Under the pieces are notes generated by a model that was given only the letters and a program-made list of their open reading frames with translations, was not told the DNA's origin and made no database searches. Below, piece after piece: positions 43,757 to 53,262 of a DNA stretch of 64,000 nucleotides. Both the position numbers and the translations under genes were made by a program. Source of the DNA: UBA7672 sp044224605 (GTDB lineage: Bacteria; Pseudomonadota; Alphaproteobacteria; Caulobacterales; Hyphomonadaceae); assembly GCA_044224605.1 (NCBI GenBank), contig JBGAKC010000016.1, positions 35,988 to 99,987 on the forward strand, read 5' to 3'. Every line of letters starts with the position of its first letter. Positions within the stretch are counted from its first letter, which is position 1.

Positions 43757-43991
43757 CGATTGCCGACTGCCCCTTGCCGATTGCCCGGCGCGGCGCGCAA
43801 TCAAAGTAAATGCCCGACAATTCGACAGCAGAACCCTGCCCTGCACGGGCATTACGCAGACGACATTCTGCTTCCGGTAGAATTCGGCGGCCAAGCCCCA
43901 GGGGGAGCCGGTCTTTTTGAATTGTAGCTGTCTCAATCGGCAGCTACTGTCTGGCCTGCCAGGGGGTGGCGAGTGGTGCGGGACCTTATCA

Positions 43992-45029
43992 ATGCTTGAG
44001 ATCGCTGCGGTCGTGCTCGCAGTCCTTGTGGGACTGCTTCTGATCTTCCTTGTTTACCGAGCTGCGCGCACCTACGACGCGGGCGCCCACGCGACCTTCA
44101 TCACCACGAAGGGCGGCGACTTCTACGGCGCGTTGCGTGCGCCCATCACCATCTGGGACCCCCGCATCAAGGTCCTGCGCGATCGCAACGCCCCCGCCAT
44201 CTCGATCATCACCACCGACGCCTCGGGCGGCAATTTCGAGAAATCGCTCGTCAACCGCCGCACCGGTGAGATTTCCCTGCGCGTCCACACCATCGCCCCC
44301 CGCCCCTTCGTCACCCGCACCGCCGACAAGCGCCAGCTGATCATCCGGGCCAAGGTCGCCTTCCAGCTCGATATCGACCGCATCATCATCCCGACCCAGA
44401 TGGAAAGCTTCGGCACGGCCTTCGCCGCCCGCGTCGAGAACCTGTTCGACAACGCCATCGGCGAGCACGAGGACCAGGACGTCTTCGCCAGGCAGCGCGA
44501 GATCGAGGCCTCCGTCCTCCGCCAGCTCCAGGACATCGAATTCCCGGCCGACCCGAACCACGCCACGGGCATGCAGCTCGGCATCAAGGTCTATGAGGCG
44601 ATGTTCTCCTATGAACCCGCGGTGAAGCCGATCAACAAGGACCTCGCCAACGGCCCGATGGCTTACGACAACGAGCACCTCGACGATCTGGTCGACATGC
44701 TCGAGAAGGCCAACCCGGCCACCGTCGAAGTCCTGATGCGCATGCTGGAGATGCAGACCCGGCAGAACATCGTGCAGATGCTCTGCAAGTCCGGCGGCCT
44801 CGTCGCCTTCACGGCTTCCGAGCTCGGCCTCTCCGAGCGCACCGTTGAACGCGCCTCCAACGGCGCCAATATCATGAAGCCCGCGGCCAATCCGCCGGCG
44901 GAAGCCCCGGCGGCCGCCAACGGCGCAACACCCTCGCCTGTGGCCGCTCCCGTCGATCCGGCCACCGCCTATTACAGCCTCGGCGCGCCCAAGGCGCAGA
45001 AGAAAACCGAAGCCGAGACCAAGACCTAG
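43992..45029 (+). CDS. SPFH/band-7 domain membrane protein
   Basis: 345 residues from the ATG at 43992. One N-terminal helix (LEIAAVVLAVLVGLLLIFLV) is followed by an SPFH domain (RTADKRQLIIRAKVAFQLD, then a long helical part with AARVENLFDNAIGE). A C-terminal helical module contains MLEMQTRQNIVQMLCKSGGL, and the tail is Ala/Pro-rich. SPFH proteins form ring assemblies in membranes and often hold proteases or stabilise complexes. One base separates it from map, so it is co-translated with methionine aminopeptidase, an uncommon pairing. Confidence 0.82.
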   Translation: MLEIAAVVLAVLVGLLLIFLVYRAARTYDAGAHATFITTKGGDFYGALRAPITIWDPRIKVLRDRNAPAISIITTDASGGNFEKSLVNRRTGEISLRVHTIAPRPFVTRTADKRQLIIRAKVAFQLDIDRIIIPTQMESFGTAFAARVENLFDNAIGEHEDQDVFARQREIEASVLRQLQDIEFPADPNHATGMQLGIKVYEAMFSYEPAVKPINKDLANGPMAYDNEHLDDLVDMLEKANPATVEVLMRMLEMQTRQNIVQMLCKSGGLVAFTASELGLSERTVERASNGANIMKPAANPPAEAPAAANGATPSPVAAPVDPATAYYSLGAPKAQKKTEAETKT

Positions 45030-45030
45030 G

Positions 45031-45783
45031 ATGACCATCGAACGCGAAGACCAGCTCGACGGCCTGAAACATATCGGCCGCATCGTGGCGCAGGCGCTCG
45101 AAGCCATGCGCGGCGCCGCCGAACCGGGGATGACCACCACCGAACTCGACGCCATCGGCGCTGAATTCCTCGAGCGCGAAGGCGCGAAGTCCGCCCCGAA
45201 AGTTACCTACAACTTCCCCGGCGCCACCTGCATCAGCATTTTCCCGGCGATCGCCCACGGCATCCCGAACCAGCAGGTTCTCAAGGCTGGCCAGCTCATC
45301 AACATCGACGTCTCGGCAGAAAAGAACGGCTACTTCGCCGACACCGGCGCGAGCTTCGTGCTCAATGGCGGCGAGAAGCGCCTCGAAATTCTCTGCCGCG
45401 ATGGCAAGCGCGCCCTCTGGACCGGCATCAACGAGGTGAAGCTCGGCGCGCGCCTCAACGGCCCCGGTATCGCGATCGAGGAATTCGCGCGCAAGCATCG
45501 CTACACGCTGATCCGCAATCTCGCGAGCCACGGCGTCGGCGGCGCCCTCCACGAAGATCCAGGCGAGATCCCCACCTGGAAGGATCTTTCCGAGCGCCGC
45601 CGAATCAACGAAGGCCTCGTCTTCACCCTTGAGCCCTTCCTCTCCCTCGGCGCGAGTTGGGCCATCGACGGCCACGACGGCTGGACCCTATACGCCGACA
45701 AGCAGAACGCCCCTACGGTCCAGTACGAGCACACGCTGGTCGCCACCAAGAACGGCCCGGTGATCACGACGCTGGCGGCCTAG
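45031..45783 (+). CDS. map: Methionine aminopeptidase, type I
   Basis: 250 residues. The metal ligands are all visible: the two Asp in NIDVSAEKNGYFADTGASF, His in SHGVGGALHEDPG, Glu in FTLEPFLS and Glu in QYEHTLV. It removes the initiator methionine. No N-terminal extension, as in E. coli Map. It starts one base after the SPFH gene and overlaps the convergent FAD-oxidase gene by 4 bases. The active-site loop (SAEKNGYFAD versus the common TVIKDGWHGD) differs from housekeeping Map, so it may be a second, specialised copy. Confidence 0.88.
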   Translation: MTIEREDQLDGLKHIGRIVAQALEAMRGAAEPGMTTTELDAIGAEFLEREGAKSAPKVTYNFPGATCISIFPAIAHGIPNQQVLKAGQLINIDVSAEKNGYFADTGASFVLNGGEKRLEILCRDGKRALWTGINEVKLGARLNGPGIAIEEFARKHRYTLIRNLASHGVGGALHEDPGEIPTWKDLSERRRINEGLVFTLEPFLSLGASWAIDGHDGWTLYADKQNAPTVQYEHTLVATKNGPVITTLAA

Positions 45784-47201
45784 AGCACTCGCCCCGGGTT
45801 CATCCGCCCATCGGGATCGAGCGCCTTCTTCACCGCGCGCATCATGTCCATCTCGACCTGCGACTTGCGCCACGCCAGCTCATCGCGTTTAAGCCGCCCG
45901 ATGCCATGCTCGGCAGAGATCGAGCCATTCAAGCTCGCGATCAGATCGTGGATCGCCTCGGACACCGGCAGTCCATCCTTCGAGACGAACGCATCCTGAT
46001 CAGCCCCCGGCGGCGGCGTCACGTTGAAGTGGATGTTGCCATCCCCCACATGCCCGAACGCGATGATGTCGACGCCAGGCCGCAGCGACGACGCCAGCGC
46101 CGCGCCGCGCTCCATGAACTCCGCCACGCGCGAGACCGGCACCGAGACGTCATGCTTCAGCGCCTTGCCGTGCGCGCGCTCGGCCACCGCGATGTTCTCG
46201 CGGATCTTCCAGACCATGGCCTTCTGCGCCTCGTTCTCGCAGATCGCCGCATCGGCAGCTACGCCCTTCTCGATGGCGTCGCCCAAGAGGCTCTCCATCA
46301 TCTCGCGAGCCCCCTCCTCGCGCGGCAATGATAGCTCGACCAGAACCCGCCAAGGCGCCGTGCTCGGCAGCGGATCGCGCGTGTCAGGGATATGCTTCAG
46401 CACCAGCTCAAGCCCCAGCTTCGGCACGATCTCGAACCCCGTCACGGCCCCGCCGCTCGCGGCCTTCGCGATCTGCAGCAACTCCACCGCCTTCGCCGGG
46501 CTCTCGACCACGGCCCACGCCGTCTCCTTCACCGCCGGTTTCGGGAACAGCTTCAGGGTCGCCGCCGTCACGATGCCCAGCGTCCCTTCCGCCCCGATGA
46601 ACAACTGCTTGAGATCGTAACCCGTATTGTCCTTGCGCAGCCCGCGCAGCCCGTTCCAGATCCGCCCATCGGGCAGGACCGCCTCGATGCCCAGAACGAG
46701 GTCGCGCATCATCCCATAGCGCAGCACGCCGACGCCGCCCGCATTCGTCGAGATCAGCCCGCCGATCATCGCCACCCCCTGCGCGCCCAGCGCCAGCGGG
46801 AAAAGCTTGCCGTGCTCATCCGCAATCTCTTGCGCACGCGTGAGCACGACCCCGGCTTCCAGCGTCATTGAATCGTTCAGCGTATCGACGTCGCGCACCT
46901 TGTTCATGCGCTTGAGCGAGATCAGCACTTCGCCCTGGGGGACCGAACCGTTGACCATGCCCGAATTGCCGCCCTGCGGGTTCACCGCAAAGCCATACTC
47001 GGCGCACAGCGTCATCGCTTTCGAGACTTCCTCCGTCGTCGCAGGCTTCACCAGAACGGGCGTCGAGCCCTTCCACCGGCCACGCCAGTCGCTGATGTGC
47101 GGATCAATCTCCTGAGGATCGGTGGATACGCCCTTCGGCCCCAGCGCCTCGGTGAGGCGGGCGATGAATTCGGTGGTGCGCGTGCCGATGTCGTCAGCCA
47201 T
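45780..47201 (-). CDS. FAD-linked oxidase (GlcD/D-2-hydroxyglutarate dehydrogenase family)
   Basis: 473 residues. The FAD_binding_4 motif NPQGGNSGMVNGSVPQG and GGLISTNAGGVGVLRYG are clear, and the C-terminal FAD-oxidase domain has GHVGDGNIHFNV and SAEHGIGRLKRDEL. It oxidises a D-2-hydroxy acid (hydroxyglutarate, lactate or glycolate) and passes electrons to an acceptor such as ETF or quinone. Single-subunit architecture without the Fe-S domain. Confidence 0.9.
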   Translation of the reverse strand: MADDIGTRTTEFIARLTEALGPKGVSTDPQEIDPHISDWRGRWKGSTPVLVKPATTEEVSKAMTLCAEYGFAVNPQGGNSGMVNGSVPQGEVLISLKRMNKVRDVDTLNDSMTLEAGVVLTRAQEIADEHGKLFPLALGAQGVAMIGGLISTNAGGVGVLRYGMMRDLVLGIEAVLPDGRIWNGLRGLRKDNTGYDLKQLFIGAEGTLGIVTAATLKLFPKPAVKETAWAVVESPAKAVELLQIAKAASGGAVTGFEIVPKLGLELVLKHIPDTRDPLPSTAPWRVLVELSLPREEGAREMMESLLGDAIEKGVAADAAICENEAQKAMVWKIRENIAVAERAHGKALKHDVSVPVSRVAEFMERGAALASSLRPGVDIIAFGHVGDGNIHFNVTPPPGADQDAFVSKDGLPVSEAIHDLIASLNGSISAEHGIGRLKRDELAWRKSQVEMDMMRAVKKALDPDGRMNPGRVL

Positions 47202-47210
47202 GGCGAACTC

Positions 47211-47627
47211 CTAGCCGATCAGGTCGTCGGGGCTGCAAGTCGTGACGCCCTTCACGATCTTCGTCGTGATGAACACGCTGTCGAACTCACCCTCGAACCG
47301 GAGACCCTTCTCCGTCTGCTTCGTCGTGTAACAGGACGGGGTTCTATACCCGTCATCCTCATAGGCAAAACAGGCCTGTCCGGTTCCCGAAATGGTCAGC
47401 TTGCCGTGCATCACGCCGCCAGGCGTGTAGTACATCGTATCCCCATTGGGCTGGATGCACTCGCGCCAGGAAAACCCGAAGGTCGGCGAGTATCCGCTCA
47501 TCTCTATGCCGAACAACGCCTCGCGCAGCTTCGTTCCGGCGAGTGCATAGCCGTCCTTCACCACCTGAGCGAAAGCCGGCGCAGCGATGACTGCCGCCAC
47601 AAACACCGCCAGGAAAAGCCTGCGCAT
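47211..47627 (-). CDS. Exported protein of unknown function
   Basis: 138 residues from the ATG at 47627; signal peptide MRRLFLAVFVAAVIAAPAFA. The mature part has four Cys (WRECIQP, QACFAYE, PSCYTTK, TTCSPDD), probably two disulfides, and a GMVIT-like beta pattern. No family recognised. It ends 9 bases upstream of the FAD-oxidase stop side; same strand, upstream of that gene's start, so perhaps its operon leader gene. Confidence 0.6.
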   Translation of the reverse strand: MRRLFLAVFVAAVIAAPAFAQVVKDGYALAGTKLREALFGIEMSGYSPTFGFSWRECIQPNGDTMYYTPGGVMHGKLTISGTGQACFAYEDDGYRTPSCYTTKQTEKGLRFEGEFDSVFITTKIVKGVTTCSPDDLIG

Positions 47628-47768
47628 CTGCCAGCTCCGAACCCTGCCCGACCCTGCCATAGCCGGCGGGCGGAACTAAGGCCCGTTCGGCGCCCTGACG
47701 ATGGCCGCAGAATAGCTTGACGCAGCCGCTGCGCCTTTCATGCTTGGCAAAAATCCGAGGAGACGCCG

Positions 47769-48542
47769 ATGCCCTACGCCCCGTTCAATCTTGAAGGAAA
47801 AGTCGCCCTCGTGACCGGGGGTAATCGCGGCATTGGGTTCGGTTTCGCGCAGGCGCTTTACGACGCGGGCGCCGCCGTCGCGATCTGGGGTTCGAACGAG
47901 AAGAACAATGCCGAAGCCGTGAAGAAGCTGGGCAGCGGCGCCAAGGCCTGGACCGTCAACGTCGCCGACGAGAAACAGGTCGCCGAGGCCATGCGGGAAG
48001 TCGCTGGCCATTTCGGCCGCATCGACAGCGTGTTCGCCAACGCCGGCATCGGCGGCGGCGCCAAATCCTTCGCCGAATTCCCCACTGAAGTTTACCGCCG
48101 TGTTCTCTCCGTGAACCTCGACGGCGTCTTCTTTACCCTGCGCGAAGCCGCCAAACACATGGTCGAGCGCGCCAACGCCGGCGACCCCGGCGGCTCGCTG
48201 GTCGGCGTCGCCTCGCTGGCGGCGATCGAGGGCGCGGCCCGCAATGAAGCCTACGCCGCCACCAAGGGCGCTGTGATTTCGATGATGAAATCCATCGCCG
48301 TCGAACACGCCCGCTATGGCGTCCGCGCGAACTCCGTCCTGCCCGGCTGGATTGCCACCGACATGACACAGGGCGCGCAGGACAACCCCGCCTTCGCCGA
48401 GAAAGTCATCCCGCGCGTCCCAGCCCGCCGCTGGGGCGAGCCGAAAGACTTCGGCGGCGTCGCGGTTTATCTGACTTCTGATGCCTCGAGCTATCACTCT
48501 GGCGATAGTTTCGTGATCGACGGCGGGTATTCGATTTTCTAG
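47769..48542 (+). CDS. Short-chain dehydrogenase/reductase
   Basis: 257 residues, classical SDR. It has VTGGNRGIGFGFA (TGxxxGxG), NAGIGGGAKSF, Ser in LVGVASLAA, YAATKGAVI (YxxxK), and VLPGWIATDM. The C-terminal SSYHSGDSFVIDGGYS is typical of 3-oxoacyl reductase-like members. Substrate unknown. Confidence 0.9.
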   Translation: MPYAPFNLEGKVALVTGGNRGIGFGFAQALYDAGAAVAIWGSNEKNNAEAVKKLGSGAKAWTVNVADEKQVAEAMREVAGHFGRIDSVFANAGIGGGAKSFAEFPTEVYRRVLSVNLDGVFFTLREAAKHMVERANAGDPGGSLVGVASLAAIEGAARNEAYAATKGAVISMMKSIAVEHARYGVRANSVLPGWIATDMTQGAQDNPAFAEKVIPRVPARRWGEPKDFGGVAVYLTSDASSYHSGDSFVIDGGYSIF

Positions 48543-48575
48543 ATTCCGGTTTCACAAAAGCAGGGGACGGACTTC

Positions 48576-49145
48576 ATGACCTTCCGGACACTCATTCTGA
48601 CAGGCGCAACAGCCGCAATCCTTGCGGCCTGCAACGGCGCGACTGGCGGAGCATCAAGCGCAACAACGCCCATTCCGCAGAACGACGCAGAAAAATTGGC
48701 GCTGGCGACCGAAATCGCAACATCGATGACCGATCCGAAGACCATCGACCAGATGTTCGACGCCGTCGCCAAGAATTCCATGCCCGACATGAGCGCGATG
48801 TGCGGGTCGCTGCCGGCCGACAAGCAGCCCGCCTGCCTCGCCAACGCGGCGCAGAGCCAGACGCGCGCCCAGACGATGATGGGCGAATACATGGTCAAGG
48901 TGAAAGCGATGATGCCCGAGCTGATGAAGGAGATGGGCGGCATCATGGCGACCCAGTTCTCCGGCCCGGAACTCGCCAAGATGAAGGACTTCTACGGCTC
49001 GCCCGAAGGCCAGGGCATCATGAAGAAGATGCCGGCCGTCATGGCCGAGTACCAGCCCAAGGTCATGGCCAAGCTCCAGCCGCTGATCATGGAGATGGCG
49101 CAGAAGGAACTCGGCGGAATGGCCGCGCCAGCCGCGCCGAACTAG
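48576..49145 (+). CDS. DUF2059-like lipoprotein
   Basis: 189 residues. Lipobox ILAAC. The mature part is Met-rich and helical, with ATQFSGPELAKMKDFYGSPEGQ, matching DUF2059 in which a helical bundle ends in this segment. Two Cys (SAMCGS, QPACLA) likely pair. Unknown role; probably outer-membrane anchored. It follows the SDR gene by 33 bases. Confidence 0.75.
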   Translation: MTFRTLILTGATAAILAACNGATGGASSATTPIPQNDAEKLALATEIATSMTDPKTIDQMFDAVAKNSMPDMSAMCGSLPADKQPACLANAAQSQTRAQTMMGEYMVKVKAMMPELMKEMGGIMATQFSGPELAKMKDFYGSPEGQGIMKKMPAVMAEYQPKVMAKLQPLIMEMAQKELGGMAAPAAPN

Positions 49146-49199
49146 CGCGACTGCAAGAGCCGCGCGGGTGCAGCCGGGCGGCCTTCTCGCGGACAAATC

Positions 49200-49233
49200 T
49201 TGACAGTTTCGATACTGACACTAACTGTCAGTA
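49200..49233 (+). promoter_or_regulatory. Promoter and operator of the MerR-type gene
   Basis: A consensus -35 TTGACA is at 49200-49205. The perfect 8-bp inverted repeat TACTGACA-CTAAC-TGTCAGTA (49213-49233) covers the likely -10 region (TAACTG, 49222-49227). The ATG follows at 49235, so transcription probably starts at or beside the first base of the coding region. Autorepression by the regulator is the simple reading. Confidence 0.65.
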
Positions 49234-49234
49234 C

Positions 49235-49798
49235 ATGGCTGACGATGAGAAGCGCTACACCGCCGAACAGCTCGCGGCGCTTGCGGGCGTCTCGCTCCGC
49301 ACGGTGCGCTACTACGTGCAGGAAGAGCTGATCGACCGGCCGCTCGCGCGCGGGCCGGGCGCGCATTTCACCGATACACACCTCCGCCAGCTCAAGCGCT
49401 GCAAGCTGCTGCAGGACTGGGGCTTCGACCTTGAGACGATCCGCGACAGGTCGAGTTCGTTCCAGTCGCTGCTCGATGGCTACGCGGTCGACAACGACTA
49501 TCTAAGCCACGGCGCAACCCTGCGCGCCCTGTTCGGCTCGCCGGGCAACGAACCAACCGGCCTCACGGCGAAACAGGCCGAGGCGCTGAAGGCCGCCGTC
49601 CAGCGTCTGCGTGGCAAGACCGCGAAGCCCGCGCTGGAGAAGAAGTCGGCAAAGGAAGTCGTCCCCATGGCCGACGGCATCGACCTGGTAATCGACATGA
49701 CACGCTACGACATCCCCTCGCCCAGGGATCTCGTCGAGATCGCCCTTCTTATCCGCAAATCATTCGATCCGCTGAAACGCAGCGAAGAGAATGACTGA
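49235..49798 (+). CDS. MerR-family transcriptional regulator
   Basis: 187 residues. The N-terminal winged helix reads YTAEQLAALAGVSLRTVRYYVQ, followed by HFTDTHLRQLKRCKLLQDWGF, the usual MerR_1 pattern. The C-terminal part has no Cys-rich metal site, so the effector is not a thiol-bound metal. The ATG lies 2 bases after an inverted repeat and has no ribosome binding site, indicating a leaderless message. Confidence 0.85.
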   Translation: MADDEKRYTAEQLAALAGVSLRTVRYYVQEELIDRPLARGPGAHFTDTHLRQLKRCKLLQDWGFDLETIRDRSSSFQSLLDGYAVDNDYLSHGATLRALFGSPGNEPTGLTAKQAEALKAAVQRLRGKTAKPALEKKSAKEVVPMADGIDLVIDMTRYDIPSPRDLVEIALLIRKSFDPLKRSEEND

Positions 49799-49928
49799 TC
49801 GAGACACCCGGTTTCGAAGGCGATGCCCGCCGCGTCGCCCCATCTCGAATATCGATAAAAACCTCTCGCCCACGTCAATCGGCCCTGCTAAGCCTCGGCG
49901 TCCCGAATTCCAGAGAAGAGACAGAGCC

Positions 49929-52811
49929 ATGATGAAGCTCCGCCTTGCAGCTGCCGCCCTCCTGGCCGGCGTCGCCCTTGCCGCCTGCAACCAGACCAGC
50001 GGCCTAGGCGAAGGCTTTGCCGCCTGCGACGCCACCGATGTTCCCGCCAAGGCGCAGACCGGGGGCGGCCTCTCGATCGCCCCGCTCGAGTTCACCTGCA
50101 AGAAACTGCCGAACGGCCTGCGCGTTTATGCGATGCCGGACAAGAATACGGCGAACGTCTCGGTCACCGTCTGGTATGACGTCGGCTCGAAGGACGATCC
50201 CGCCGGCCGTTCCGGCTTCGCCCACCTCTTCGAACACCTGATGTTCAAATCGACGACAAACCTTCCGCCCGAAGGCTTCGACCGCCTGACGGAAGACGCC
50301 GGCGGCTTCAACAACGCCTCCACCTGGAACGACTTCACGAACTACTACGAGACCGTCCCCGCCAACCATCTCGAGCGCGTGCTCTGGGGCGAGGCCGATC
50401 GCATGGGCTCGCTCGTCATCGACGACGCCAACTTCAAGTCCGAGCGCGAAGTGGTGAAGGAGGAGCTGCGCCAGTCCTACCTCTCCAATCCGTACGGCAA
50501 ACTGCTCGGCCTCTATCTCTACCAGTCGGGCTTCTCGGTTCACCCCTATGGCCGCCCCGGCATCGGTTCGATCGAGAACCTCGATGCCGCCACTATCGAA
50601 GACGTGCGCGCCTTCCATGCCGCCTACTACCGGCCGGACAACGCCATCCTCGTCGTCTCGGGCAATTTCGACGAGGCGACGCTCGATGGCTATGTGAAGA
50701 AATATTTCTCCGGCCTCACGACGCCGAAGCGTGAAATCCCTCGGGTCACTGCCGTCGAACCGGCGCGTACGGAAGCCAAGTCCTACACCGTCTACGAGCC
50801 CAACGTGCCGCTACCGGCTGTCCTCGTCTCGTGGCCTTCGCCGGATGCGGCGAGCCCTGACAATGCGGCCCTTACCCTGATGGATGCGATCCTGCTGCGC
50901 GGCCAATCCTCGCGCCTCTACCAGTCGCTCATCTATCAACAGCAAGTGGCGGCCGACATCGGCTCCAACTTCGACATCACGGCCCAGCCCGGCCTTTATG
51001 CGCTTTACGTGATCCTCTCCGATGGCAAGACCGCCGAACAGGGCCTCGCAGCTCTGAAAGCCGAGATCGCGAGGATGCGCGATACGCTGGTGACGCCGGC
51101 CGAGCTGGATGAAGCGCGCAACGAGCTGATCTCGTCGGCGCTTGAGGCCCGCGAAACTTCCGATGGCCGCGCCGATGATCTCGCCCGCAGCGTCATCCTC
51201 TATCGCAACGCCAAGGCGTCGGACGAGCTGCTCGCGAAACTCCAGACCGTGACGGCGGAAGACATCCAGCGCGTCGCCAGATCGATTATGGATGATGCGA
51301 AGTCGGTCACGATCAACTACCTGCCCGAAGCGATGCAGAAAGGCGCACCCGAGGCGACCTTCGCGGACGCGCCGACGATCCAGACCTCGAAGATCGACAT
51401 CGCCGCCGCCGACATCCCGGTCTACACCCTCGCCGCCGAAGGCCAGCGCAAGCTGCCGCCGGAGGCCGGCGCGCCGGTCGCCGCCAAGGTTCCGGGCGCG
51501 AGCGAGAAGACGCTGGCCAACGGCCTGCGCGTGATCGTCGCCAGCAAGCCTGGCCTGCCGCTGGTCAGCGCCAGCCTGCGCATCTCGGCGGGTAGCGCGT
51601 TCGACCCGGCGGGCAAGGCGGGTCTCGCCTCGATGACGGCCGATCTCGCGACGCGCGGCACCAAGACCCGCTCGGCCACGCAGATCGCCAGCGAGATCGA
51701 AAGCCTCGGCGCCGCCATCGGAGCGAGCTCCGGTCCCGACGCGACCGACGTCTCGATCTCGACGCGCTCGGACAAGGTGAAACAGGCCTTCGCTATCATG
51801 GCCGATGTCGTCCAGAACCCCGTTTTCGCACAGGCCGAACTCGATCGCGCGCGGCAGCAGACGCTCGACAATCTGGATGTGCAACTGACCCAGCCTCGCG
51901 CCGTCGGAAGCCTCGCGATCAACCGCGCGATCTTCGGCGCCGGCCCATATGGCGGCACACCCACGAAACGATCGATCAAAAGCCTGACACAACCGGAACT
52001 CGTGGCCTTCCACGCGGAGAAATGGCGTCCCGATGCGGCTGTGCTCGTCATCGCCGGAGATGTGACACCCGAGGCCGGCTTCGCGCTGGCGGAGGAAGCT
52101 TTCGGCGCATGGACCAAACCCGTGACGCCGCTCGCCGCAGCGCCTGCCGCCGGAGCGCCTGCCGCCCCGCGCGCCGTGACGCTCGACATGCCGCAGATTG
52201 GCCAGGCCGCCGTCTTCCTCGGCCGCACCGGCCCTTCGCGCCTGTCGGACGATTATTACGCGACCGCCGTGGCGAACAACGTGCTCGGCGGCGGCTACTC
52301 TGCTCGCCTCAACGCGGAGATCCGCATCAAGCGCGGCCTCTCCTACGGCGCCAACGCCTCGCTCGCTGCGCGCAAGCAGCCCGGCCCGATCGTCGCCGCA
52401 GCGCAGACGCGCAACGAGGCGGTGCCGCAGGTTGTCGACCTGATGATCTCGGAGTTCACGCGCCTCGGCGCCGAACCGATCCCGGACAAGGAAATCAGCG
52501 CCCGCAAGGCCGTGATCATCGGCGGCTTCGGCCGCACCGTTGAAACCACGTCCGGCCTCGCAGGGCAGTACTCCGCCCTCGCCCAGTTCGGCCTGCCGCT
52601 CGAGAAGCTGCAGACCTACTCGAACGACATCAACGCCGTCACCGCCGAACAGGCGCAGGCCGCGGCGAAGTCCTACTACGACCCGGCCAAAGCCACGCTG
52701 GTTGTCGTGGGCGATGCAGCAAAGTTCTGGGATGACGTCAAAGGCAAGCGGCAAGGCATGGAGCGCCTGCCGGTGTCGAAGCTCAACCTCGACTCGCCGA
52801 CGCTGAAATAG
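49929..52811 (+). CDS. M16 peptidase, fused double-domain lipoprotein
   Basis: 960 residues from the ATG at 49929 (a second ATG follows directly). Lipobox GVALAAC. The first half has the inverted zinc motif HLFEHLMF and a distant NFKSEREVVKEELRQ giving the third ligand Glu. The second half is a homologous M16 domain without HxxEH, so it is inactive and structural, as in PqqL-type and paired M16B proteins. It degrades small peptides or processed fragments in the periplasm. Terminator at 52837. Confidence 0.92.
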   Translation: MMKLRLAAAALLAGVALAACNQTSGLGEGFAACDATDVPAKAQTGGGLSIAPLEFTCKKLPNGLRVYAMPDKNTANVSVTVWYDVGSKDDPAGRSGFAHLFEHLMFKSTTNLPPEGFDRLTEDAGGFNNASTWNDFTNYYETVPANHLERVLWGEADRMGSLVIDDANFKSEREVVKEELRQSYLSNPYGKLLGLYLYQSGFSVHPYGRPGIGSIENLDAATIEDVRAFHAAYYRPDNAILVVSGNFDEATLDGYVKKYFSGLTTPKREIPRVTAVEPARTEAKSYTVYEPNVPLPAVLVSWPSPDAASPDNAALTLMDAILLRGQSSRLYQSLIYQQQVAADIGSNFDITAQPGLYALYVILSDGKTAEQGLAALKAEIARMRDTLVTPAELDEARNELISSALEARETSDGRADDLARSVILYRNAKASDELLAKLQTVTAEDIQRVARSIMDDAKSVTINYLPEAMQKGAPEATFADAPTIQTSKIDIAAADIPVYTLAAEGQRKLPPEAGAPVAAKVPGASEKTLANGLRVIVASKPGLPLVSASLRISAGSAFDPAGKAGLASMTADLATRGTKTRSATQIASEIESLGAAIGASSGPDATDVSISTRSDKVKQAFAIMADVVQNPVFAQAELDRARQQTLDNLDVQLTQPRAVGSLAINRAIFGAGPYGGTPTKRSIKSLTQPELVAFHAEKWRPDAAVLVIAGDVTPEAGFALAEEAFGAWTKPVTPLAAAPAAGAPAAPRAVTLDMPQIGQAAVFLGRTGPSRLSDDYYATAVANNVLGGGYSARLNAEIRIKRGLSYGANASLAARKQPGPIVAAAQTRNEAVPQVVDLMISEFTRLGAEPIPDKEISARKAVIIGGFGRTVETTSGLAGQYSALAQFGLPLEKLQTYSNDINAVTAEQAQAAAKSYYDPAKATLVVVGDAAKFWDDVKGKRQGMERLPVSKLNLDSPTLK

Positions 52812-52836
52812 CGGAAGAGACTGCTGAAAAGGCAAG

Positions 52837-52861
52837 ACGCCCCGGCCAACCGCCGGGGCGT
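52837..52861. terminator. Terminator after the M16 peptidase gene
   Basis: ACGCCCCGG with CCGGGGCGT, a perfect 9-bp stem and 7-base loop, followed by TTCATCTT. It also lies 23 bases beyond the end of the convergent small membrane protein gene and may serve both. Confidence 0.8.
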
Positions 52862-52883
52862 TTCATCTTGATCTCGCGAATTC

Positions 52884-53165
52884 CTAGGACAGCGACATCC
52901 CGCCGAACTTTACGGCTATCGCGATCACCAGCAGGAAGGAGAGCATGATCGCCATCGCGATCAGCACGGTGACCACGCGCGCCCTGGTGAGATCCATGTC
53001 GGCGGCCGGATCGAGGAAGTAGCTGCGCATCGTTGGGGGATCGAAACTTTCCCGGAGGAACCACGGCGCCAGCTTTCCCGCCATCCAGAGCGAGAAGAGC
53101 GTCAGAACCAGGCTAAGGGAAAACAGCACGACCGCGGGGAACACCATCGCAACTTCAGCGTTCAT
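52884..53165 (-). CDS. Small two-helix membrane protein
   Basis: 93 residues, two membrane helices (VFPAVVLFSLSLVLTLFSLW and VVTVLIAMAIMLSFLLVIAI) joined by a 35-residue loop with RESFDPPTMRSYFLDP. No family recognised. Confidence 0.6.
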   Translation of the reverse strand: MNAEVAMVFPAVVLFSLSLVLTLFSLWMAGKLAPWFLRESFDPPTMRSYFLDPAADMDLTRARVVTVLIAMAIMLSFLLVIAIAVKFGGMSLS

Positions 53166-53262
53166 GGTGATTCAGCCTCCAACAGCACCCTGCTGTGAGA
53201 GGTGAATCAACGTGCGCGTTCCGTCAAACGCCTTTGTGGCCGCACGCTGCCTTTGCCGCAGC

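Noticed and set aside
50811..52835. 674-codon minus-strand open frame under the M16 peptidase
   Set aside because: Composition is Arg/Gly/Asp-rich, as expected for the complement of a GC-rich gene, and the plus strand holds clear M16 motifs.
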